Positions 1-8,645 of a stretch of 64,000 bases of DNA are shown here, one piece after another (position 1 is the first letter of the stretch; each line of letters starts with the position of its first letter). The stretch is from Lentzea jiangxiensis. Its GTDB lineage: Bacteria > Actinomycetota > Actinomycetes > Mycobacteriales > Pseudonocardiaceae. Below the pieces are notes generated by a model that was not told where the DNA came from, ran no database searches, and was given only the letters and a program-made list of their open reading frames with translations. The stretch is from assembly GCF_900104175.1 (NCBI RefSeq), contig NZ_FNIX01000004.1:434001-498000 (forward strand). Reading direction: 5' to 3'. The position numbers were made by a program, and so were the translations under genes.

Positions 1-1
1 G

Positions 2-106
2 CGTGAGGTCGTCGAGGTCGTCTACGCGGACGTGGACAGGGTGCTGTGGCCCGCAGCCGAGTGGTCGGTGCGGGCCCAGCTCGAGTACCTGCGCGGCGGC
101 TACTGA
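2..106 (+). CDS. C-terminal end of a probable MBL-fold metallohydrolase (partial)
   Basis: Only the last 34 residues are inside the window; the reading frame enters from the left edge and stops at TGA 104-106. The tail, with LWPAAEWSVRAQLEYL, resembles the final helix of actinobacterial metallo-beta-lactamase-fold hydrolases. M. tuberculosis has an MBL-fold gene close to its RidA gene at the equivalent place, which supports the guess, although there it lies on the RidA strand and here it does not. The last 7 bp overlap the 3' end of the convergent gene. No catalytic motif is visible, so function is inferred only. Confidence 0.5.
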   Translation, partial: REVVEVVYADVDRVLWPAAEWSVRAQLEYLRGGY

Positions 107-1230
107 GACTGGTGGCCGTTGTTCGTCGCGCCGAAAGCGGACTGGCGCGACGAGGAGCGGTCGATCTGCCAGCGGCCGCTGTCCGAGGCCGGCGCACCGG
201 TCTGCTCCCGCTGCGCCAGCTCCTCGTGCAGCTGCTGCAGCAGGGCCCGTTCGCGCTCGCTGAGGTTCGCGTCCACGGAGGACGGCTCGGCGGGCTCGGC
301 GAGGGCGGCCTGCAGGGCCGCCAGCTCGTCGGCCTTGAGCTCCGTGGTGACCTCGGCCCTGTTGATCGGCACCGGCTCGGGCAGCGGCTCCGGGAGCGGC
401 TCCGCCTGCGGTTCGACGGTCGCCATCGGAATGCGCTTCACGGGCTTGGGCGGGAACGGCTGCGAGCCCTCCAGCGCCGGTGTGGAACGCGTGCGTCGTG
501 AGCCGGTCTCTTCCTGTGGCTCCGGCGCCGGTGTCGGCTCGGCCACCGGCGCCGGAGCGGGAGGCTCTTCCGGCTGGTCGAACCACGCACCCTGCGGGGA
601 GACGGGCTCGGCGACCGGGGCCGGGGACCCGGACATCGGCACCGCGCGCGAGGACGTCACGGCGGACGCGTGGTACTCGCCGAGCTGCATGCCGGTCGTG
701 AGGACCTCGACGGCGGCGCGGACGCCGGCCTTGCGCAGCACGGAGTCGATCCGGTACGCGGTCGCGGGCGCGAAGCCCTGCGGGCCGATGTCCACCAGCA
801 CCACCCGCTGCGGCAGCGGGCCGGGCGTGGAGCCCGTCGGCGAGGAACGCCAGACGCACCGCACCGAGCGGATGTCGGGCAGCACCGACACCGCGCGGAC
901 CAGGTGCGCGGCGATGTCCGCGCCGGGGTCGGTCTCGGAGGTGAAGCGGTGCCGGATGAACGGCAGCATCTCGACCACCGGCAGGCGGTCGGTGAGCGAG
1001 GCGTCCGAGCGGACCTCGTGCAGGACCCACGTGATGGTCGCTCGCTCGTCCGGCAGCACCGGGATGCCGCCGGCGACGAGAGCGCCGACGAGCAGTTCGA
1101 TCGAGCGGTCCAGTTCTCCGACCGCGAGGAACTCGCGCGCCAGCGACAGGGCGTCGTCGTCGACCCGCCCGGCCATCGACAGCAGGAGGTCGTGCAGACG
1201 GACCGGCAGGCCGACACCGTCGTTCGTCAC
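100..1230 (-). CDS. Hypothetical protein with proline/glutamate-rich tail, paralogue of the next gene
   Basis: A 376-residue protein of unknown function. It starts at GTG 1230 behind a good ribosome site (AAGGAG). Residues 1 to about 190 form a compact region; the rest is rich in Pro, Glu and Ala and probably disordered, ending in a charged, possibly coiled segment (LSERERALLQQLHEELAQRE). The folded half shares a pattern with the upstream neighbour: a V-R-x-x-W-R-x-x-PTG segment, a hydrophobic strand, and V-E-V-x-x-x-GM-x-L-x-x-YH. The genes are 11 bp apart on one strand, so they are a duplicated, co-transcribed pair. No signal peptide or membrane segment is seen. Confidence 0.75.
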   Translation of the reverse strand: MTNDGVGLPVRLHDLLLSMAGRVDDDALSLAREFLAVGELDRSIELLVGALVAGGIPVLPDERATITWVLHEVRSDASLTDRLPVVEMLPFIRHRFTSETDPGADIAAHLVRAVSVLPDIRSVRCVWRSSPTGSTPGPLPQRVVLVDIGPQGFAPATAYRIDSVLRKAGVRAAVEVLTTGMQLGEYHASAVTSSRAVPMSGSPAPVAEPVSPQGAWFDQPEEPPAPAPVAEPTPAPEPQEETGSRRTRSTPALEGSQPFPPKPVKRIPMATVEPQAEPLPEPLPEPVPINRAEVTTELKADELAALQAALAEPAEPSSVDANLSERERALLQQLHEELAQREQTGAPASDSGRWQIDRSSSRQSAFGATNNGHQSQ

Positions 1231-1241
1231 GTCAACTCTCC

Positions 1242-1844
1242 TTAGCTGAGCACGAGGTGCTCATCGGACTCGGCGCCGGCGCACACCAGCTCTGATGCCG
1301 CCAACGCCGCCCGGTGGTAGGGCGGAAGGTCCATGCCGGACGGAACGACCTCGACGCACGGGTCGTGCTCGCCCAACGCCCGCAGCACGCGCTGCAACTC
1401 TCCGGTCAGCCGGGCGTGACCGGTGGTGGCCGCCACCAGCAGGACGCGGTTGATCCCCGTGGGACCGATGCGCCAGCAGGAGCGAACCTCACCGACCCCG
1501 TTGCGGCCTCGCAGCGTGGCACCGAGAACGACGGTCGCGGAATCCCCCATCGGCACCCGATCGGGTGATTCTGGAGAAAAGGTGTAGTCGGTGGGGGGCA
1601 GTTCGTCCAGCCCTTTGATCGAACTGACGGCACCGGGTTCCGCCCCGTAGGGCACCAGCGCGTCCTGCAAAAGGCGCAGCTCGTGGTCGGTCAGGGGGAT
1701 GCGCCCGTGCAGCAGGGTGCGCGGCAGTGACCTGGCCAGCACCGCGTACGCGTCCGAGGCCGCCCAGTCGCGGTACCGCCACAGCAGCTCGTCCGGCAGG
1801 CGTCCGGCGAGCCTCAGGAGCAGCTCGTGGCACGTGTCCGACAT
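1242..1844 (-). CDS. Hypothetical protein, short paralogue of the downstream gene
   Basis: 200 residues, ATG at 1844. I do not recognise the family. It carries the same two signatures as the downstream 376-residue protein (VRSCWRIGPTG, then VEVVPSGMDLPPYHRAAL near the C-terminus) but lacks the long proline-rich tail, so it is probably the core domain alone. It looks soluble. It is first of a two-gene operon; an 11-bp gap separates it from its partner. It lies downstream of RidA on the same strand with a 40-bp gap, so read-through from RidA is possible. Confidence 0.75.
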   Translation of the reverse strand: MSDTCHELLLRLAGRLPDELLWRYRDWAASDAYAVLARSLPRTLLHGRIPLTDHELRLLQDALVPYGAEPGAVSSIKGLDELPPTDYTFSPESPDRVPMGDSATVVLGATLRGRNGVGEVRSCWRIGPTGINRVLLVAATTGHARLTGELQRVLRALGEHDPCVEVVPSGMDLPPYHRAALAASELVCAGAESDEHLVLS

Positions 1845-1884
1845 GTCACACCCTTCAGCGGAACCCGGTACGCGAACCGGGAAC

Positions 1885-2340
1885 TCAGACCTCGACGATC
1901 AGTTCGATCTCCACGGGAGCGCCGATCGGCAGCTCGCTCACGCCCACGGCGGACCGGGCGTGCCTGCCCGCGTCGCCGAAGATTTCGCCGAGCAGTTCCG
2001 ACGCGCCGTTGATGACACCCGGCTGCCCCGTGAAGCCCTCGGCGGAGGCCACGAACCCGACAACTTTCACGACTCGCTTGATCGAGTCAATCCCCACGAG
2101 CGCGTCGACGGCCGCGAGGGCGTTGAGGATGCACGTCGCCGAGTACTCCTTGGCCTCCTCCGGCGAGACCTCCGCGCCCACCTTGCCGGTGGCGGGGAGC
2201 TTGCCGTCGACGAACGGCAGCTGGCCGGAGGTGAAGACCCACGAACCGCTCTGCGTGGCGGGCACGTAGGCCGCCAGCGGCGCCGCGACGCCGGGGAGCT
2301 CGATGCCGAGCTCCTCCAGCCGCGCACTCCAGGTGCTCAC
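1885..2340 (-). CDS. RidA family protein (YjgF/YER057c/UK114)
   Basis: 151 residues, GTG start at 2340. RidA proteins hydrolyse reactive enamine/imine intermediates released by PLP enzymes; this is the longer actinobacterial form, the same length as its M. tuberculosis counterpart next to the ArsA-like pair. Family features seen: VFTSGQLPFVDGKL near residue 35, the A-T-x-x-x-L-N-A-L-A-A-V helix, and a C-terminal G-A-P-V-E-I-E strand. Its start overlaps the stop of the DUF4177 gene (GTGA), implying coupled translation. Membership of the family is secure; the in vivo substrate is unknown. Confidence 0.9.
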   Translation of the reverse strand: MSTWSARLEELGIELPGVAAPLAAYVPATQSGSWVFTSGQLPFVDGKLPATGKVGAEVSPEEAKEYSATCILNALAAVDALVGIDSIKRVVKVVGFVASAEGFTGQPGVINGASELLGEIFGDAGRHARSAVGVSELPIGAPVEIELIVEV

Positions 2341-2492
2341 GCCTTCACCCGCTTCAGGTACGCGACGTGCTGCTCACCGGTCGGGTTGGTCAGCACGGTG
2401 ACCAGCTCCCAGCCGTCCTCGCCCCACTGGTCGAGGATCTGCTTCGTGGCGTGGATCAACAACGGCACGGTCGCGTACTCCCACTTCGTCAT
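2337..2492 (-). CDS. Small DUF4177-like protein
   Basis: A 51-residue protein, ATG at 2492, beginning MTKWEYATVP and containing a DQWGEDGWELVTV core, the typical pattern of short actinobacterial DUF4177-type proteins. It precedes RidA with a 4-bp stop/start overlap, and the same tiny gene sits beside RidA in M. tuberculosis (Rv3678A). Function unknown; conserved linkage suggests a shared task with RidA. The coding call rests on the family pattern, the overlap and conserved synteny. Confidence 0.85.
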   Translation of the reverse strand: MTKWEYATVPLLIHATKQILDQWGEDGWELVTVLTNPTGEQHVAYLKRVKA

Positions 2493-2560
2493 GCGCCGAG
2501 CCTAACTTGCCACCCGATCGAAGCCTGCGGGGTTCACGCACTTCGGGCTACCTTGATCAC

Positions 2561-2812
2561 GTGGAGACCTGGAGGATCATCGCCACCAGCCTGTTCGCGC
2601 TGGGTGGGCTCGTGATGGTGCTCGTCGCCATGGCCCAGGTCCGCGACCGCAAGCACAGCAACCGCCCCCAGGTCGTGCAGGCGGGGCTGATCGGTCTGGT
2701 CGTCGTGGTCGTCGTCACGGCGAGCATCGCGCTGTGGCTGCCGTCCGTCGTGGCCTGGGCGCTGGTCGCCGCCACCGCCATGGCAGTTCTCTTCCTCACC
2801 ATGGTTGATTGA
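2561..2812 (+). CDS. Small hypothetical membrane protein
   Basis: 83 residues from GTG 2561. Three hydrophobic stretches (about residues 6-24, 41-58 and 60-80) with a positively charged loop (VRDRKHSNRP) between the first and second suggest a small integral membrane protein. A -10-like TACCTT ends 6 nt before the GTG, so the mRNA is probably leaderless, which decides this start over the upstream ATG in frame. It stands divergent from DUF4177/RidA and just ahead of the ArsA pair. No known family recognised. Confidence 0.75.
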   Translation: METWRIIATSLFALGGLVMVLVAMAQVRDRKHSNRPQVVQAGLIGLVVVVVVTASIALWLPSVVAWALVAATAMAVLFLTMVD

Positions 2813-2856
2813 CCGCCAGGCCCACACCTGACCGATTTCACACATAGTCTGGACGT

Positions 2857-3849
2857 GTGACGTCGTGGACCGAGGAGCTGACCCGAGCCCGCCTGCACGT
2901 GGTCTCCGGCAAGGGCGGCACCGGGAAGACCACGGTCGCGGCCGCGCTGGCGCTCGCGCTCGCCACCGGTGGCCGCCGGGTGCTGCTGGTGGAGGTCGAG
3001 GGCAGGCAGGGCATCGCCCAGCTCTTCGACCGGGCCCCGCTGCCGTACTCCGAGGAGCGGATCGCGTCCGCGCCGGGCAGCGGTGAGGTGCACGCGCTCG
3101 CGGTCGACGCGGAGGCGGCGCTGCTCGAGTACCTGGCGATGTTCTACAACCTCGGCTTCGCCGGCCGGACGCTGCGCAAGATGGGCGCGATCGAGTTCGC
3201 GACCACGCTCGCGCCCGGCCTGCGGGACGTGCTGCTGACCGGCAAGGTCAAGGAATGCGTCAACCGCACCGGGCCGGACGGCCGCCACGTCTACGACGCC
3301 GTCGTGCTGGACGCGCCGCCGACGGGACGTGTGGTCAAGTTCCTCGACGTCACCAAGGCCATGGCCGACCTGGCGAAGGTCGGGCCGATCAAGGGGCAGA
3401 GCGAGGGCGTCGTGCGGCTGCTGCACTCCGGTGACACGGCGGTGCACCTGGTCGCACTGCTGGAGGAGATGCCGGTGCGCGAGACCCTGGACGCCGTCGC
3501 CGAACTGGACGGCGCCGACCTGCGGCCGGGCGCGGTGCTGGTGAACCGGGTGCAGCCGACGCGGCTGCCCGCGCGGTCCGTGCCGGTCGCCGCCGAGGGC
3601 AGGGTGGACGAGTCGCGCGTGCTCGCCGGGCTGAGGTCCGCCGGGCTCGACCTCGACGAGTTCACGCTCGAAGGCCTCGTCGACGAGACCGTGGAGCACG
3701 CCGTCCGGGTGCAGTCGCAGCAGGAGGCCAAGGAGCTGCTCGGCGAGTCGGACCTGCCGACGCTCGAGCTGCCCGACCTGACGGACGGGGTGGACGTGGC
3801 CGCGCTGTACGAGCTGGCCGAGGTGCTGGTCGCGGCGGGAGTCCGATGA
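2857..3849 (+). CDS. ArsA/GET3-like ATPase, first of a pair
   Basis: 330 residues, GTG start. Walker [10 protein letters not shown] lies near residue 20, followed by the ArsA-type switch [13 protein letters not shown] and the switch II segment [15 protein letters not shown]. This is the actinobacterial ArsA-like ATPase found with a second copy directly downstream (Rv3679/Rv3680 in M. tuberculosis). Despite the arsenite-pump name, no ArsB partner is present; an ATP-driven client-handling role resembling GET3 is an inference. TAGTCT ends 6 nt before the GTG, suggesting a leaderless mRNA. It overlaps the next gene by 4 bp, so the two subunits are probably made together. Confidence 0.9.
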   Translation: MTSWTEELTRARLHVVSGKGGTGKTTVAAALALALATGGRRVLLVEVEGRQGIAQLFDRAPLPYSEERIASAPGSGEVHALAVDAEAALLEYLAMFYNLGFAGRTLRKMGAIEFATTLAPGLRDVLLTGKVKECVNRTGPDGRHVYDAVVLDAPPTGRVVKFLDVTKAMADLAKVGPIKGQSEGVVRLLHSGDTAVHLVALLEEMPVRETLDAVAELDGADLRPGAVLVNRVQPTRLPARSVPVAAEGRVDESRVLAGLRSAGLDLDEFTLEGLVDETVEHAVRVQSQQEAKELLGESDLPTLELPDLTDGVDVAALYELAEVLVAAGVR

Positions 3850-4970
3850 ACAGGCTTGACTTCGACCCGTTGCTCGACGACCTCGAGACGCGCGTCCTCG
3901 TGTGCTGCGGCTCCGGCGGCGTGGGCAAGACGACGACCGCGGCGGCGCTGGCGCTGCGCGCGGCCGAACGCGGCAGGCGCGTGGTCGTGCTGACGATCGA
4001 CCCGGCCCGGCGCCTCGCGCAGTCGCTGGGCCTGCGGGAGCTCGACAACAACCCGCGCGCGGTCACCGTCGACGGCTTCGAGCCCAAGGGCGAGCTGTTC
4101 GCGATGATGCTCGACATGCGTCGCACGTTCGACGACATGGTGCTGACCCACGCCGGTCGCGACCGGGCCGACCAGATCCTGTCGAACCCCTTCTACCAGA
4201 CCATTTCCTCGTCGTTCTCCGGCACGCAGGAGTACATGGCGATGGAGAAGCTGGGCCAGCTGGTCGCGCAGGACGAGTGGGACCTGATCATCGTCGACAC
4301 CCCGCCGAGCCGGTCGGCGCTCGACTTCCTGGACGCGCCGCAGCGGCTTTCGACGGTCCTCGACGGCAAGTTCATCCGGATGCTCTCGGCACCGGCCCGC
4401 GCGAGCGGCCGGGGGTTGCTCAAGATCGTCGGAACCGGGTTCAGCCTTTTCACGCGGGCCGTGTCCACGATCGTCGGTGGCCAGCTGTTGCAGGACGCGT
4501 CGACGTTCGTCCAGGCCTTCGACAGCATGTTCGGCGGATTCCGCGAGCGTGCGCAGCGCACGTACGAACTGCTCCGGTCGCCCGGAACCGGTTTCGTGGT
4601 GGTGGCGGCGGCCGAACCCGACGCGTTGCGCGAGGCGAGCTACTTCGTGGAACGGCTCAGCGCCGAGAACATGCCGTTGTGCGGCCTCGTCGCGAACAGG
4701 ACCCACCCGGTGCTCGCGGCGGACCTGCCCGCGGCGAAGGCGCTGGCCGCGGCGGACGGCCTCGACCGCTCCGGTGACGCGCCGCTCGCCGCGGCAGTGC
4801 TCCGGCTGCACGCGGACCGGGTCGCAGTGGCCGATCGTGAGAAGCGGCTGCTGGCCCGGTTCACGCGTGCTCATCCCGGTGTCGCGCTGGTCGGCGTGCC
4901 GGCGTTGCCCGCGGACGTGCACGACCTCGACGGCCTGCGGGAGATAGGTCGCCGGCTCGCCGGGGAGTAG
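3846..4970 (+). CDS. ArsA/GET3-like ATPase, second of a pair
   Basis: 374 residues, ATG at 3846 inside the ATGA overlap with the first ATPase. Its P-loop reads [10 protein letters not shown], with Ser where the deviant Walker A normally has its signature lysine, while its partner keeps KGG. That asymmetry fits a heterodimer in which each copy supplies a different part. [14 protein letters not shown] after the P-loop and [18 protein letters not shown] (switch II) are ArsA-family motifs. It converges with whiB with only 3 bp between stops. Confidence 0.9.
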   Translation: MNRLDFDPLLDDLETRVLVCCGSGGVGKTTTAAALALRAAERGRRVVVLTIDPARRLAQSLGLRELDNNPRAVTVDGFEPKGELFAMMLDMRRTFDDMVLTHAGRDRADQILSNPFYQTISSSFSGTQEYMAMEKLGQLVAQDEWDLIIVDTPPSRSALDFLDAPQRLSTVLDGKFIRMLSAPARASGRGLLKIVGTGFSLFTRAVSTIVGGQLLQDASTFVQAFDSMFGGFRERAQRTYELLRSPGTGFVVVAAAEPDALREASYFVERLSAENMPLCGLVANRTHPVLAADLPAAKALAAADGLDRSGDAPLAAAVLRLHADRVAVADREKRLLARFTRAHPGVALVGVPALPADVHDLDGLREIGRRLAGE

Positions 4971-4973
4971 CCC

Positions 4974-5273
4974 CTAGCCGACCCTCGTGTCCTCGACGTG
5001 CTCTTGACGTGCGTTGTCGAGCAGCTCGAACCACGACTCGACGTCCGGGCGGCGGCGCAGCAGAGCGCGGCGTTCGCGCTCGGTCATGCCTCCCCAGACC
5101 CCGAACTCGATCTTGTTGTCCAGCGCTTCGGCCAGGCATTCCATGCGCACCGGGCAACCCAGGCACACGAGCTTCGCCTTGCGCTGCTCCGCACCTCGGA
5201 CGAAGAGCTGATCCGGCTCTTCGTCTCGGCACGAAGCGTTGATACGCCAATCCCCCTGGTTCATATCCCCCAC
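4974..5273 (-). CDS. whiB: WhiB-family iron-sulfur regulator (WhiB4-like)
   Basis: 99 residues. Four cysteines at 15, 37, 40 and 46 (spacing C-x21-C-x2-C-x5-C) bind a [4Fe-4S] cluster, and the G[VI]WGG turn appears as GVWGGMTERERR, followed by a basic C-terminal DNA-contact region. Position between the ArsA pair and a PonA2-like PBP matches WhiB4 of M. tuberculosis, a redox-responsive regulator; subgroup assignment rests on that synteny. ATG 5273 and the in-frame ATG three codons later are both possible starts. It is divergent from the PBP gene across 228 bp. Confidence 0.92.
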   Translation of the reverse strand: MGDMNQGDWRINASCRDEEPDQLFVRGAEQRKAKLVCLGCPVRMECLAEALDNKIEFGVWGGMTERERRALLRRRPDVESWFELLDNARQEHVEDTRVG

Positions 5274-5501
5274 TCCTCAGTGCTGTCCAAATGTGGAAAT
5301 CCGCCACACCCCTGCCACGGATGCCGTAGCGTTCGAGCTACGGCTGCATTCCTTGGACGTTGACGGACTGTAGTGCCGTTCGGTTCCCTGTCCAACCCTG
5401 GGTCACCCGACTGTTACCTGTCTTGCGTATGTCTACTCATGCTGAGTAACGGCACTTACTGATCACCTTCACCCGTTCGTGTACGGCGTACGCTGACCTG
5501 C

Positions 5502-7943
5502 GTGCGAGTCAGGAATGGCGTGCTCAAGATGCTCGGCCTGTGCCTGCTGGCTGGGGTTCTCCTCGCCGGCATGCTGTTCCCCGTCGTGGGCGCGACAGGT
5601 CTCGTCTCGAACAGGGCCAGCGACACCGTGGACAGCATCTCCGCCGACCTCGTGACGACGGATCCTCCGTTGATCACCACGGTCACGGACAAGGAAGGCG
5701 CCCCGATCGCCTACCTGTTCGACCAGTACAGGGTGCTGACACCGCCCGAGAAGATCTCGCCGACCATGAAGGCCGCGCTGATCTCGGTCGAGGACCGCCG
5801 GTTCTACGAGCACCAGGGCGTGGACTGGAAGGGCACCATCCGCGCGGGCCTGACGAACCAGGTCAGCGGCTCGGTGTCGCAGGGCGCGTCCACGCTGACC
5901 CAGCAGTACGTCAAGAACTACCTGGTCCACGTCGTGGCGCGGAACAACAAGCTGGAGCAGGCCAAGGCCCAGGAGCAGACCATCGCGCGCAAGATGCGCG
6001 AAGCCCGGATCTCGCTGCAGCTGGAGCGCAAGCTCGGCAAGGAGGAGATCCTCGCCCGGTACCTCAACGTCGTTCCTTTCGGCTCGACCATTTACGGCAT
6101 CGCGGCGGCGGCGCAGGCTTACTTCAACACGACGCCGGACAAGTTGACCGTTCCCCAGTCCGCGATGCTCGCGGGAATGGTGAACAGTCCGTCAGCGCTC
6201 GACCCCGAAGCGTATCCGGACAAAGCTTTGGACCGGCGCAACAAAGTGATCGACAGGATGGTCGAGAACGACAAGCTGTCGCGCGACGCGGGTGAGGCGG
6301 CGAAGCAGGAAGGACTGGGACTCGCGACTCCGGTCCGCACCCCGCCGAACGGCTGTGTCGGCGCCGGCCCGGAAAACGGTTTCTTCTGTTCGTACGTCGT
6401 GAACTACCTGCAACGCGCGGGCTTCAGCGAGGAGCAGCTGCGCACCGGCGGCTACACCATCCAGACCACTTTGGACAGGACGGTCACCCAGCAGGCCAAG
6501 GCGTCGGCCGAGGCGGGCGTCGCCAAGACCACCGAGGGCATCGCGAACACGATGGCCGTCGTCAAGCCCGGCAAGGAACGCCACGAGGTGCTGGCGCTGG
6601 TCGCGAACCGCGACTACGGCCTGAAGTCGGACCTGCGGCAGACGACGTACGACCTGCCCAGCGGCGTGGAGAACAAGTTCGGCGCGGGCTCGGTCTACAA
6701 GGTCTTCACCGCGGCGGCGGCGCTGGAGAAGGGCCTCGGCATCGAGAACGTCATCCCGACGCCGAACTCGCACGTGTCGCGGGTGTTCAAGGGTGGCGCC
6801 CAGCGCTGCCCGAGCACCGGTGAGCCCGGCACCCGCTGGTACTGCCTGTCGAACTTCGACTCGAGCTACCCGTCGTCCATGTCGCTGCAGCAGGCCCTCG
6901 CGACGTCGCCGAACACCGGCTTCGTCATCCTCGAGGAGCAGACCGGCATGGACGCGGTCGTCGACATGGCGTCGCGCCTCGGCATGCGCGAGACGATGGC
7001 GACGAACCTGCAGGGCACCCGGCCCGATCCGAAGGCCAAGGACAAGCAGAACCGCATCTCGCAGACGGAGTTCTACAAGCAGAACGGCGGCAACGCGTCG
7101 TTCACGCTGTCGCCGGCGCCGGTGTCCACGCTGGAGCTGGCGAACGTCGCCGCGACCATCGTGAGCGGCGGCAAGTGGTGCCCGCCCACCCCGATCGCGA
7201 GGGTGCTGGACCGCAACGGCCAGGGCGTCCAGGTCAACGAGGCGCAGTGCGAGCAGGTGGTCGCCGAGGGCCTCGCGAACGGCCTCGCGACCGGCATGAG
7301 CAAGGACGACGTCGGCGGCGGCACCGCGGCGGCGGCCGCCCGCAACGCCAAGTGGACCCGCCCGATGATCGGCAAGACGGGCACCACCGAGGAGTACAAG
7401 TCGGCGGCGTTCATCGGCGCGACCCCGGACTTCGCGGGCGCCGTGCAGACGTTCAACGACGGCATCACCCCGCGCCCGATCTGCGTGACCGGCGCACCCC
7501 GGTTGTGCGGCAACGGCAACATCTTCGGCGGCACCATCCCGGCCAGGACGTGGTTCGAGACGATGACGAAGGTGCACGCGAACGTGCCGGTCTCGGCGCT
7601 GCCGCAGGTGGAGCAGCGCTACCTCAAGGGCGGCCGCGAGATCCAGATCCCGGACGTCGTGGGCAGGCAGGTCAACGACGCCGTGCGGGTCCTCGAGCAG
7701 GCCGGCTACAAGTCGAGCCAGCAGACCGTGAACTCCGACCGGCCGAAGGGGACGGTCGTGAGCCAGACGCCGCGCGGCAACGCGTTGCGCGGCACGGTGA
7801 TCACGCTGTCGGTGAGTTCGGGCTACGTGCCGCCGCCGGTGCAGACGGAGCCGTCGAGCGCCCCGCCACCGCCGGGCGACCCGGGCAACGGCAACGGCCC
7901 GCCGATCACCCTGCCGACCGAGCCGGGCAGGCCGACCCGTTAA
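5502..7943 (+). CDS. ponA2: Class A penicillin-binding protein with PASTA domain (PonA2-like)
   Basis: 813 residues. This bifunctional enzyme polymerises and cross-links peptidoglycan outside the membrane. Order: short cytoplasmic N-terminus, membrane anchor (about 8-30), GT51 transglycosylase with VEDRRFYEHQGVD near residue 100 and a ARYLNVVPFG segment, then the transpeptidase with SVYK at 397-400 (catalytic Ser397), SPN at 469-471 and KTGT at 625. A PASTA domain follows (about 710-776), then a Pro/Gly-rich tail. GTG 5502 is preceded by TACGCT at 7 nt, suggesting leaderless expression. Its stop shares TTAA with the convergent gntR stop. Confidence 0.95.
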   Translation: MRVRNGVLKMLGLCLLAGVLLAGMLFPVVGATGLVSNRASDTVDSISADLVTTDPPLITTVTDKEGAPIAYLFDQYRVLTPPEKISPTMKAALISVEDRRFYEHQGVDWKGTIRAGLTNQVSGSVSQGASTLTQQYVKNYLVHVVARNNKLEQAKAQEQTIARKMREARISLQLERKLGKEEILARYLNVVPFGSTIYGIAAAAQAYFNTTPDKLTVPQSAMLAGMVNSPSALDPEAYPDKALDRRNKVIDRMVENDKLSRDAGEAAKQEGLGLATPVRTPPNGCVGAGPENGFFCSYVVNYLQRAGFSEEQLRTGGYTIQTTLDRTVTQQAKASAEAGVAKTTEGIANTMAVVKPGKERHEVLALVANRDYGLKSDLRQTTYDLPSGVENKFGAGSVYKVFTAAAALEKGLGIENVIPTPNSHVSRVFKGGAQRCPSTGEPGTRWYCLSNFDSSYPSSMSLQQALATSPNTGFVILEEQTGMDAVVDMASRLGMRETMATNLQGTRPDPKAKDKQNRISQTEFYKQNGGNASFTLSPAPVSTLELANVAATIVSGGKWCPPTPIARVLDRNGQGVQVNEAQCEQVVAEGLANGLATGMSKDDVGGGTAAAAARNAKWTRPMIGKTGTTEEYKSAAFIGATPDFAGAVQTFNDGITPRPICVTGAPRLCGNGNIFGGTIPARTWFETMTKVHANVPVSALPQVEQRYLKGGREIQIPDVVGRQVNDAVRVLEQAGYKSSQQTVNSDRPKGTVVSQTPRGNALRGTVITLSVSSGYVPPPVQTEPSSAPPPPGDPGNGNGPPITLPTEPGRPTR

Positions 7944-8593
7944 GGCCTCAGCATCGCCTTGAGGCGTTCCACGCTCACGTCGACGTGGGCGCGGATCTCG
8001 GCGACCGCTCTGTCGCGGTCGCCGCACCGGAGGGCGTCGAGGATGGCCTCGTGCTCCGCGACGACCTGCTCCGGTGTCTCGGACTTGCTCAGGACCGTGA
8101 GGTAGAAGCGCAGCTCCTTGGTCAGGCCGGCGTAGAACTCGTCGAGCCTCGTGCTGTCGAGCAGCGCCACGATCGCCTGGTGGAAGGCGAGGTCGCGTCC
8201 GACGATCTCGCGGGTGTCGCCCTGCTCCGCGGCCGCGCGCAGCTCCTCGAACCTCTGCGTGATCGCCTCGAGCTGCTCCGGGCGCGGGACGCGGGCCAGC
8301 GCGGCGGTCTCCAGGCGTTCGCGGGCGGTGTAGAGGGCCTCGACGTTCTCCGGCGTGGGCGCGATGACCACGGCCCCGCGGTTGACCTCGTAGCGCACCA
8401 GCCCGGTCAGCTCCAAGATCCGGACGGCCTCGCGGATGGTGTTGCGCGCGACGCCGAGCTCGGCCGCGATCGCGCTCTCCCGGAGCCGGTCACCGGGGCC
8501 GAAGGCGCCCGCCATGATCCGTTCGGACAGGCCGTCGGCGAGCTGCTGGGCCGTGGTGGTGCGGCGCACTTCGAGGCCGTCGAGGGCAGACAT
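7940..8593 (-). CDS. GntR-family regulator, FadR/FCD type
   Basis: 217 residues. N-terminal winged helix (about 12-80; DRLRESAIAAELGVARNTIREAVRILELTGLV) followed by an all-helical FCD ligand domain (about 95-215) with the histidine pattern (DLAFHQAIV, EHEAILDAL) that usually coordinates a metal and an organic acid. It is divergent from a HAD hydrolase across 52 bp that hold a strong symmetric operator, so it probably represses both itself and the HAD gene in response to an acid metabolite. Ligand unknown. Confidence 0.92.
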   Translation of the reverse strand: MSALDGLEVRRTTTAQQLADGLSERIMAGAFGPGDRLRESAIAAELGVARNTIREAVRILELTGLVRYEVNRGAVVIAPTPENVEALYTARERLETAALARVPRPEQLEAITQRFEELRAAAEQGDTREIVGRDLAFHQAIVALLDSTRLDEFYAGLTKELRFYLTVLSKSETPEQVVAEHEAILDALRCGDRDRAVAEIRAHVDVSVERLKAMLRP

Positions 8594-8616
8594 GGGGCCA
8601 GCCTAACGTGTTGCCC

Positions 8617-8639
8617 TACAGTTGAACTGTATTACAGTT
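8617..8639. promoter_or_regulatory. Triple half-site operator between gntR and HAD gene
   Basis: Three alternating 7-bp half-sites, each separated by 1 bp: TACAGTT (8617-8623), AACTGTA (8625-8631) and TACAGTT (8633-8639). Any two neighbouring half-sites make a perfect palindrome, so two dimers could compete for or share the central half-site. The site covers a probable promoter for the HAD gene: TTGCCC at 8611-8616, TACAGT at 8633-8638, then 7 nt to the ATG. GntR/FCD proteins bind short palindromes of this size, so the divergent GntR is the likely binder (inference). Confidence 0.8.
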
Positions 8640-8645
8640 TGCGTC

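Noticed and set aside
2857-4970. Arsenic resistance operon
   Set aside because: The ArsA-like genes have no ArsB, ArsC or ArsR nearby, and the conserved neighbours are WhiB and PonA2.
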